Assembly: GCA_002453165.1 (NCBI GenBank)
Contig: DKGH01000233.1
Location: 7,672 to 14,576, forward strand
Origin: Verrucomicrobia bacterium UBA6775
GTDB taxonomy: Bacteria > Verrucomicrobiota > Verrucomicrobiia > Limisphaerales > UBA1096
Length of the DNA stretch: 6,905 nucleotides
Direction: 5' to 3'
Shown: positions 1-5,507 of the stretch, one piece after another
Layout: every line of letters starts with the position of its first letter
Numbering within the stretch: position 1 is the stretch's first letter
Program-made: the position numbers and the translations under genes
The notes under the pieces: generated by a model
Seen by the model: the letters and a program-made list of their open reading frames with translations, nothing else
Databases searched by the model: none
Told to the model about the DNA's origin: nothing

Positions 1-720
1 GCCGACCAAAAACAGGCCGGGAGATTTTTGGCCAGCCTCGCCGGGCATCCGCTCGAGGATGTGTTTCGCATCGGCTACCTGCGCTGCATGAAGCGGGCAT
101 GTTACTCCACGCATGCGGTCGGGCACTACGGTCTGGCCAAGCAGGATTACGTGCACTTCACCTCGCCCATCCGCCGCTATGCCGACCTGATCGTGCACCG
201 GGTGGTTTACCAGAACAAAAAATACGAGGGCGCCGCCATTGAGGAGGCGGCGGATCACATTTCGTTAACCGAGCGAAATTCCTCCGACGCGGAGTTCGAC
301 AGCAAACTGATCAAGCTGCTGACCCATCTGCAGCGCCAAATCGACAGCGGCCAACCGGAGACCTACACCGGGATGGTAACCGAGGTGCGGAACATCGGCG
401 CGATGATCGACGTCGTGGGGTTGGGCATCAAGGGGCTCGTCAAGCGGTTCAGCATGGCGGACGACCACTATCGGTTCGTGCCGGAGCGCGGCCGGTTGGT
501 GGGGCGCCTGCGCGGCAACGAGATCGCGCCCGGCGACACCATGCAGGTGCAGATTGATGAGGTGGATTTGCACAAAAAGCAGGCGGACTTTCGAATCGTC
601 AAACCCAAGCAGGCCAAGGGCAAAAAGAAAGCCAAAGCCCAGAGGAAAACCAAGCGCAACTTTTCCCCCCGAAATAAGAACAATAACAGGCAGCCCAAAA
701 CTAAACGCAGAAAAAAATGA
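1..720 (+). CDS. rnr: RNase R (3'-5' exoribonuclease), C-terminal part
   Basis: This is the 3' end of a gene that is open at the left edge; 239 residues are visible. RNase R degrades structured RNA processively from the 3' end in the cytoplasm. Residues 52-67 read HFTSPIRRYADLIVHR, the highly conserved late signature of the RNB (RNase II/R) catalytic domain, preceded by the typical 'CMKRACYS...VGHYGLA' stretch. Residues about 121-197 form an S1 RNA-binding domain (TYTGMVTEV...GIKGLV...PGDTMQVQIDEVD). Residues 201-239 are a Lys/Arg-rich tail, as found in RNase R and not in the shorter RNase II. The TTG at base 28 is internal and is not the start; the frame is open from base 1. The stop overlaps the next start (ATGA, 717-720). 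Codon use is GC-rich, like the following gene and unlike the nuo genes. RNase R rather than RNase II is favoured by the basic tail and the motif spelling. Confidence 0.95.
   Translation, partial: ADQKQAGRFLASLAGHPLEDVFRIGYLRCMKRACYSTHAVGHYGLAKQDYVHFTSPIRRYADLIVHRVVYQNKKYEGAAIEEAADHISLTERNSSDAEFDSKLIKLLTHLQRQIDSGQPETYTGMVTEVRNIGAMIDVVGLGIKGLVKRFSMADDHYRFVPERGRLVGRLRGNEIAPGDTMQVQIDEVDLHKKQADFRIVKPKQAKGKKKAKAQRKTKRNFSPRNKNNNRQPKTKRRKK
711..720 (+). other. rnr/protease start-stop overlap with in-phase A7 run
   Basis: The rnr stop TGA (718-720) and the protease start ATG (717-719) share the tetranucleotide ATGA, a normal arrangement for translational coupling. The overlap is preceded by seven A residues (711-717) that lie in the rnr frame as A-AAA-AAA, the phase required for -1 slippage. 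A -1 slip here would continue straight into the protease frame. No Shine-Dalgarno sequence precedes the ATG, which makes re-initiation by ribosomes ending rnr plausible. Coupling is the likelier meaning; slippage is only a possibility. Confidence 0.6.
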
Positions 721-3700
721 ATCGCAGTTTAAAAGTTGGGCTGACGCTAATCGCGTTGTTGTTGGGCGTGGGCGGCCTCGTTCGCGTGGCTCACGAGTCG
801 GTTAGGGTTGAAATGTTAACTTCGAGCCAGGCGACATTGACTGACTCAAATTTGCCGGCCAAGCCGCAGCTATCGAAGCCCATCCGGCCTTGGGCGCAAC
901 CTTCGCAGCCAAGCCGCTTGGCCAAGGCGATTGAGCATGGCCAACCGCTGCGCCTGCGATTGCCCGGGCGTGAGTCGCTCGATTTTTCGTTCCGCGACTT
1001 CCCTCTTTTCACCGAGGACTACCGAACCACTCTTGGCCAAGCGCGCCGATTGGAGGCAGACCTTCGCGTGTTTGAAGGCCGGGCGGTGGATGCGCTTGGC
1101 CAAGTGCACCGTGCCTCGTTGGCCTTGGCCAATCGCTCACTCGCCGGAGTCGTCCGAATGGCGGATGGCAATACGATTGAACTGCGCGGGCCGGAAGATG
1201 GGCCGGTGCTCGCGCTTGGCCAAGCGCCCGGCCAGGCGGAGTTCATTTGCGTGAACGACCCGCGCAACGGCGAGTCGCGCACGATGTCGCTTGATCCCGA
1301 TCTGGCTGCGGCAGACTGGTCCGGCGCTGAGTTGGCATCGCTTGAGCTGTCGGAGGAATTTCCAGCGCTGGCCAGCTCCGGCCTTGATCCGGTGACCGGT
1401 GCGCAGACGCTGGTGCTGGACGCTCCGGCAAACCCGCCGCAGTATGAGGCATCACTGAAGGTGGCTACGGTCATTGTGGCGCTCGACAAATCCGCCACTG
1501 GGCGAAACACGACAATGAATTTGACCGAGGTAACCAGTCAATATTTGGCGTTGATGGCCAACGTGGCAGCGATTTACGAGAACCAACTTGGCATCCGGTT
1601 GCTGGTGCAGGAGTTGATCCTGACGCCTGACTCGGATGACTACGACGACATCACGCTCGGGGTCAACGGCGAGACGCTCCGCGACTTCGCAGACTGGACA
1701 CAGCGATGGCGACCGGAGTCGACCTACGGGCAGACGCTGGCGATTCGTTTCGGCGCCGGGTTGACCGGCGGCACGCTGGGTATCGCCTATCAAAACGCGC
1801 TGCACACGCGCAATGGTGTGGGGGTGCTGCGAACCGGTTTCGGCTGGGCGCTGCCGAGTCACGAGATGGGGCACGTGTTTGGTTCGGCCCACTCGCTGGG
1901 CGGCATCATGAACGCTCAGTACAACAACGCGAACCGAACGTTTTTCCGGGACATCGAGGGGCTGCAAATCACCGCGGCCAAGCAGATACACGGGAGGGCC
2001 GCCGGTCGGTTGGGCGGCCCGGCAAACATGCGTGACCCCTCGGAGATGCCGTTTGCCAACGACGACGTCGCGTGGGGCGCTGTCGGCGAGCAGATTCGCT
2101 ATGACGTGATCGCGAACGACCTGAAGCAGGTCGAGCGCGGAAGAGAAAACAATCTGTCGCTGGCTGAGGTGGGGCAGGTGACACCGCGCTATGCGGGCTC
2201 CGTTGCCGTGGAGGACGGGCGGGCGGTGTTTAAGCCGTTCAGTGGATTTATTGGCATGGCATGGTTCAGCTATGCGGTGCGTGGCGACGTCGGTCCGGGC
2301 TGGCTTCACAAGGGGGACGTGGCCGTGGTCATTGGCGATCCCGAGGGGGGGGTGTATGAAATGGATGTCGCCGTGGGGCAGGTTAAGACCATCAAGCTGC
2401 CCGGAGATGGCGCAATCTCGCAGTTGCGCTCGCCCAAGCAGGCTGAGCTGCATGAATTGGCCAGCGATGACTCTGTGCTCATTCTCCGGGTGGACGCCGA
2501 TGCGAAGGGCAGCGAGACAATCCAGTATCGAGCGGGAAGCCAGCGGAAGACGCTGAAGCTGAACTATGTCAACGACCCGCCGGTGGCTGAACCGGATCAG
2601 GTCGTTCTCGGCGCCGGCGAGAAGGTGCATTTTAACCCGTTGATGAACGACCACGCTGCGGGTTGGCGCGGGGTGTACAAAACCGAGCCGGTCATCGGGG
2701 TGGGAACCACCGGCGAAGGGAAAGATGGTCAGGACTATTTTCCGGGCGGATTCCGTCTGGTCAGCGCGCGCTCCAAGGCGTCGCGGCTGGGTACCCTGAC
2801 CGTGCATCGTTCGCCCGTTATGCAAAACGGTCGACGCCGAAACGAACCCAACGGGTTGCTTAGCTTCAAGGCAAAACAGGGCGCGAGTGGCTCGGGGGAG
2901 ATCGAGTACACGATCGAGGATTCACTGGGCCAGCGAGCAAAGGGAGTAATCACGCTGATCATCTCCGGGGAGATGGAGTCGCTGGTCGACTCACGCAGCT
3001 ACGCCCGGGGCTGGGTGCCGACCAGTAACCGTGATGACGAGGAATGGACGGCAGTGGATTTTGATGATTCCAACTGGAGTCGAGGCCGCAACGGCGCCGG
3101 TTATGAGCGTAGTTCCGGTTATATGTCGTTGATCAGTTCCACCCTGAATTTCCGCACCAAGATGTACAACCGCAATGAGACACTTTATCTACGGTACACA
3201 TTTGATGTGGATCAACCGGAAGCGATCGACGAACTGCTGCTGCGAATGAAATACGACGATGGATTCATCGCGTATCTGAACGGAAAACGCGTGACTTCGG
3301 CCAATGCGCCGTCCACGGCGCGATGGAACTCCGGCGCCACCGCGCTGCACGACGACCAACTGGCGGTGGAGGCGCAGTCGTTCGACATTTCGCTGTACCG
3401 GGAGAACCTAGCCAAGGGCAAAAATGTCCTCGCGATTCACGGACTCAACTACGAGAAAAACAGTTCCGATATGTTGATCGTGGCCGAGTTGGTATACGCC
3501 TCCGGGGAGGGGGATGGAACGGCGCTGCCGGTTTGCGAACCGCCGGTCGAACGAACACCGGAGTCCATTCTTTTGAGTGGCCGCGTGGCCGGTCATCAAC
3601 AGGAATCGAAAGCGTTTTTTGTCTGGGGAAAAACAGACGCCGGTCCAAGCGAAAAAAACTGGGAGTACTCAAAGGAGATCAAGCCAGGTGAATCGGGTGA

Positions 3701-4844
3701 GTTGCGTCACTTGGTCGACGGCTTGGCTGCCGAGTCGGAGTTGTTTTATCGGGTGTACGTCGATGGGCCACATGGCATCGCCTGGTCGGTGGACACACAG
3801 CGGACGTCGACCTTGGCCAAGGGCGTCTTTGTTGCGAGGCCGGACAGCTATCAGGTTGAGGCGGGGGAGGTGTTGCGCTTGGCCAAGCGGAGCGAAGGCG
3901 TGCAAGGGAACGATGTCGGTGTGCGGGCAGCGACTCGGTCTCTGCTATTGGCCAAGCCGAAAAACGGTCGGGTAACGCTCAACGCTAACGGCACGTTCAC
4001 CTACACGCCGAACGACGGTTACATCGGGGAGGATCATTTCAATTATCGACTGAGTGACACGTTGGCGGATGGGGCGGTTCAAAAGACTGTTGTCTCAGTC
4101 GGGGGAGAGTGGCGGTATCACGACAAGGCGACTGCACCGAACCGCAACTGGGCCAAATCGACCTTCGAGGACAGCGACTGGAGCGTTGGCCCGGGCCTGC
4201 TGGGATACGGGAACGGCAATGAAGCCACGGAGATCAGTTTTGGCACAAACCCGGATCGTAAAAATGTAACGTCCTACTTTCGCCAGAATTTCGAAATTGA
4301 AGATGCGATTTTGATCCACAAGGTGACCTTTAAGCTACTTCGTGACGATGCCGCTGCGATCTACCTCAACGGCGAAGAAATCTATCGGGACAAAAATCTT
4401 TCACCGACCGCAAGGCACACCACCATGGCAACCAGTTCGATCGTGAACGAGTCCGCCTTCGCGACATTCGAGATCGAGGGCGTTCAATTTGTGGAGGGAA
4501 AGAATGTGATCGCTGCGGAGGTGCACCAGTCTAGCCGAACCAGTTCTGACCTTAGTTTTGCTCTTTTTGGCCAAGCGCACCTCATTCCGGGAAGCCGGGT
4601 AACGGTAACCGTTGGAAAAGGATCAAAAACAGACATTACTGCAAACTTTAACGTAATAGAAAATGAATTTGAGGTATTTTTTGGATCAAAACGGCAAAAA
4701 ACGTACATTTTGGAAACTTCAACTGATTTGAACCAATGGGATACAGTTCAAGTTATTGAAGCCAAGGGAGATAAGGTGAGTATAAAGCCTGATTTTGATT
4801 TTCGAAGTGGAGCCCGCTTTTTTCGGGTTGTGGAGCAACCGTAG
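717..4844 (+). CDS. Exported multidomain metzincin-type metalloprotease
   Basis: A 1375-residue protein. Residues 1-25 have a basic start and a hydrophobic core (VGLTLIALLLGVGGLV), a signal peptide or membrane anchor without a clear cleavage site. Residues about 55-200 resemble a propeptide-like region. Residues about 245-400 are a zinc protease domain: H382-E383-x-x-H386-x-x-G389-x-x-H392 is the metzincin zinc motif and GGIM398N is a candidate Met-turn, closest to the M12B/reprolysin-like group. Cadherin-like or Big_9-like modules follow at about 446-540, 619-752 and 1037-1128. The last has TFTYTPNDGYIGEDHFNYRLSD. Galactose-binding-like modules lie at about 762-928 and 1131-1288, and a fibronectin-III-like module at about 949-1036. 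The C-terminal module (1330-1375, YILETSTDLNQW...RFFRV) is common in exported proteins of Verrucomicrobiota. It probably acts on proteins or glycans outside the cytoplasm; the substrate is unknown. The last 75 or so codons are AT-rich, unlike the rest. The start was chosen from the ATGA overlap and the signal sequence. Confidence 0.88.
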   Translation: MNRSLKVGLTLIALLLGVGGLVRVAHESVRVEMLTSSQATLTDSNLPAKPQLSKPIRPWAQPSQPSRLAKAIEHGQPLRLRLPGRESLDFSFRDFPLFTEDYRTTLGQARRLEADLRVFEGRAVDALGQVHRASLALANRSLAGVVRMADGNTIELRGPEDGPVLALGQAPGQAEFICVNDPRNGESRTMSLDPDLAAADWSGAELASLELSEEFPALASSGLDPVTGAQTLVLDAPANPPQYEASLKVATVIVALDKSATGRNTTMNLTEVTSQYLALMANVAAIYENQLGIRLLVQELILTPDSDDYDDITLGVNGETLRDFADWTQRWRPESTYGQTLAIRFGAGLTGGTLGIAYQNALHTRNGVGVLRTGFGWALPSHEMGHVFGSAHSLGGIMNAQYNNANRTFFRDIEGLQITAAKQIHGRAAGRLGGPANMRDPSEMPFANDDVAWGAVGEQIRYDVIANDLKQVERGRENNLSLAEVGQVTPRYAGSVAVEDGRAVFKPFSGFIGMAWFSYAVRGDVGPGWLHKGDVAVVIGDPEGGVYEMDVAVGQVKTIKLPGDGAISQLRSPKQAELHELASDDSVLILRVDADAKGSETIQYRAGSQRKTLKLNYVNDPPVAEPDQVVLGAGEKVHFNPLMNDHAAGWRGVYKTEPVIGVGTTGEGKDGQDYFPGGFRLVSARSKASRLGTLTVHRSPVMQNGRRRNEPNGLLSFKAKQGASGSGEIEYTIEDSLGQRAKGVITLIISGEMESLVDSRSYARGWVPTSNRDDEEWTAVDFDDSNWSRGRNGAGYERSSGYMSLISSTLNFRTKMYNRNETLYLRYTFDVDQPEAIDELLLRMKYDDGFIAYLNGKRVTSANAPSTARWNSGATALHDDQLAVEAQSFDISLYRENLAKGKNVLAIHGLNYEKNSSDMLIVAELVYASGEGDGTALPVCEPPVERTPESILLSGRVAGHQQESKAFFVWGKTDAGPSEKNWEYSKEIKPGESGELRHLVDGLAAESELFYRVYVDGPHGIAWSVDTQRTSTLAKGVFVARPDSYQVEAGEVLRLAKRSEGVQGNDVGVRAATRSLLLAKPKNGRVTLNANGTFTYTPNDGYIGEDHFNYRLSDTLADGAVQKTVVSVGGEWRYHDKATAPNRNWAKSTFEDSDWSVGPGLLGYGNGNEATEISFGTNPDRKNVTSYFRQNFEIEDAILIHKVTFKLLRDDAAAIYLNGEEIYRDKNLSPTARHTTMATSSIVNESAFATFEIEGVQFVEGKNVIAAEVHQSSRTSSDLSFALFGQAHLIPGSRVTVTVGKGSKTDITANFNVIENEFEVFFGSKRQKTYILETSTDLNQWDTVQVIEAKGDKVSIKPDFDFRSGARFFRVVEQP
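917..1227. repeat. Cluster of five TTGGCCAA palindromes
   Basis: Five exact copies of the 8-bp palindrome TTGGCCAA start at 918, 1033, 1096, 1125 and 1216. Four extend to CTTGGCCAAG. The copy at 1212-1227 is the perfect 16-bp palindrome GCGCTTGGCCAAGCGC, and 1092-1107 differs from it at one base. They lie in the 5' part of the protease gene. Some are read as Leu-Ala-Lys or Leu-Ala-Asn (ttg gcc aag/aat) and others as Leu-Gly-Gln (ctt ggc caa), so two reading frames are used and the peptide is not what is conserved. The third frame, which would give Trp-Pro, is not seen. Confidence 0.85.
3811..3957. repeat. Cluster of three TTGGCCAA palindromes
   Basis: Exact TTGGCCAA starts at 3813, 3879 and 3948, spaced 66 and 69 bp. 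The first lies in the perfect 12-bp palindrome CCTTGGCCAAGG (3811-3822) and the second in the perfect 14-bp palindrome CGCTTGGCCAAGCG (3876-3889). All three are read as Leu-Ala-Lys at the start of a cadherin-like module of the protease. The repeat is the same word as in the 917-1227 cluster and the intergenic copies. Confidence 0.85.
4567..4578. repeat. Single TTGGCCAA palindrome copy
   Basis: TTGGCCAAGCGC in the protease gene, read as Phe-Gly-Gln-Ala at the end of the second galactose-binding-like module. The right half matches the extended GCGCTTGGCCAAGCGC form; the left half is a T run. It is the last copy before the shift to AT-rich sequence near 4610. Confidence 0.7.
4600..4640. other. 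Base-composition boundary inside the protease gene
   Basis: Upstream sequence is GC-rich (for example 37 of 60 G+C in 1861-1920) and downstream sequence is AT-rich (22 of 60 in 4681-4740; 19 of 60 in 6541-6600). The change is abrupt: from about codon 1300 of the protease, third codon positions turn mostly A or T (runs such as aaa gga tca aaa aca gac att act). The reading frame stays open across it. Just before the change lies AACGGT-A-ACCGTT (4601-4613), a short dyad whose significance is unclear. The exact breakpoint cannot be fixed by eye. Confidence 0.7.
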
Positions 4845-4848
4845 AGCG

Positions 4849-4864
4849 GCGCTTGGCCAAGCGC
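4849..4864. repeat. Perfect 16-bp palindrome GCGCTTGGCCAAGCGC
   Basis: Begins four bases after the protease stop codon and is identical to the copy at 1212-1227. Because the arms meet without a spacer and no T run follows, it does not look like an intrinsic terminator; it behaves as a DNA palindrome. It is the only exact copy outside a coding region in this window. Confidence 0.85.
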
Positions 4865-4879
4865 AGGCCGTTTGAAATT

Positions 4880-4893
4880 CGCTTTGCCAAGCG
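4880..4893. repeat. Diverged palindrome copy CGCTTTGCCAAGCG
   Basis: Differs from the CGCTTGGCCAAGCG core at one base (G to T). It lies between the perfect copy at 4849-4864 and the Rex-like operator, which starts 3 bp after it. It may be a decayed copy of the repeat. Confidence 0.6.
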
Positions 4894-4895
4894 AC

Positions 4896-4915
4896 TTTGT
4901 GAAATTTTTCACAAA
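4896..4915. promoter_or_regulatory. Rex-like redox operator upstream of nuoB
   Basis: A perfect inverted repeat with 9-bp arms and a 2-bp centre, containing TTGTGAA-N4-TTCACAA (4897-4914). This matches the operator pattern known for Rex, the repressor that binds DNA at low NADH/NAD+ and is released by NADH. Rex controls nuo in Streptomyces, so a site 58 bp upstream of nuoB fits its usual target set. The same bases also fit TGTGA-N6-TCACA, the pattern of CRP-family regulators. The target gene and the outer TT/AA bases favour Rex. No Rex gene is in the window. It is not followed by a T run, so a terminator is unlikely. Confidence 0.65.
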
Positions 4916-4972
4916 ATCTCTTGGCCACCTTCTTCGGGGGCTGTACTTTTCCCTGCACGTGTTGATTTGATA

Positions 4973-5500
4973 ATGAAAAAAACCGAGTTAGGTTACAACT
5001 CTAAAATCGAGGGAAATGTTGTTCACACCCGCCTTGACTCTGCAGTGAGTTGGTTTCGAAAGAATTCACTTTGGCCCATGCCAATGGGATTGGCTTGTTG
5101 TGGAATAGAATTGATGGCTGTTGGGGCAAGTCGTTTTGATATTTCCAGATTTGGGTCAGAGGTGATGCGTTTTTCTCCACGTCAATCAGATGTGATGATC
5201 GTGGCTGGTACCGTGACATATAAGATGGCACTTGCTGTGCGAAGAATTTATGAGCAGATGCCGGAACCGAAATGGGTTATCGCAATGGGGGCATGCGCAT
5301 CAAGTGGAGGCATGTATCGAAGCTACGCAACCTTACAAGGTGTAGATCGTATTTTGCCTGTTGACGTCTACATAAGCGGCTGCCCCCCTAGGCCTGAAGC
5401 TATTCTTGAGGCTTTGATGAAATTACAAAACAAAATTTCGAAAGAGCCTCACATCGCCGACAAGAAACCGGCCAGGGATCGTGGGCTAATTTTATCTTGA
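4973..5500 (+). CDS. nuoB: NADH-quinone oxidoreductase subunit B
   Basis: A 175-residue protein. NuoB (PSST homologue) sits at the junction of the peripheral and membrane arms of complex I and binds the terminal iron-sulfur cluster N2, which passes electrons to quinone. All four ligands are present: C42 and C43 (GLACCGIELMA), C108 (GACASSGGMY) and C137 (SGCPPRPEAILEAL). Their spacings of 65 and 29 residues are the same as in the E. coli protein. The ATG at 4973 gives a normal length. The frame stays open upstream to a TTG at 4853, but that would add 40 unmatched residues and run through the palindromes and the operator. No Shine-Dalgarno sequence is seen. nuoC follows after 7 bp. Codon use is AT-rich. 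Confidence 0.96.
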   Translation: MKKTELGYNSKIEGNVVHTRLDSAVSWFRKNSLWPMPMGLACCGIELMAVGASRFDISRFGSEVMRFSPRQSDVMIVAGTVTYKMALAVRRIYEQMPEPKWVIAMGACASSGGMYRSYATLQGVDRILPVDVYISGCPPRPEAILEALMKLQNKISKEPHIADKKPARDRGLILS

Positions 5501-5507
5501 GATTTGA

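Larger units (their letters stand above)
4845..4972 (+). promoter_or_regulatory. Intergenic region upstream of nuoBCD
   Basis: 128 bp between the protease stop and the nuoB ATG. In order it holds a perfect 16-bp palindrome, a one-mismatch copy of its 14-bp core, a Rex-like operator, and a further half-match CTTGGCCAC (4920-4928). The operator makes this the likely promoter region of the nuo genes. I cannot place a convincing -35/-10 pair. TTGAAA (4872-4877) and TTCACA (4908-4913, within the operator) resemble -35 boxes but have no good -10 partner at normal spacing. No Shine-Dalgarno sequence is visible before the nuoB ATG, and there is no intrinsic terminator for the protease gene. Confidence 0.5.

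Noticed and set aside
1996..2020. GGGCCGCC / GGCGGCCC inverted repeat with 9-nt loop
   Set aside because: Eight pairs of G and C in a GC-rich coding region with Arg, Ala and Gly codons can arise by chance; no other sign of function.
1452..2825. 457-codon open frame on the minus strand
   Set aside because: It lies wholly antisense to the protease gene, its product is a His/Arg/Val-rich string with no motif I recognise, and the plus-strand product has clear domains. It is a GC-bias shadow.
4811..4829. CCCG-CTTTTTT-CGGG as a terminator for the protease gene
   Set aside because: The stem is only four strong pairs, the T run is in the loop and not after the stem, and it lies inside the coding sequence.
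4896..4920. The 4896-4915 dyad as an intrinsic terminator
   Set aside because: A 2-base centre, an AT-only outer stem and no T run after it; the match to an operator pattern explains it better.
4853..4972. Upstream TTG start giving NuoB 40 more residues
   Set aside because: The extension has no NuoB-like sequence and would run through the palindromes and the Rex-like operator; the ATG at 4973 gives the usual length.
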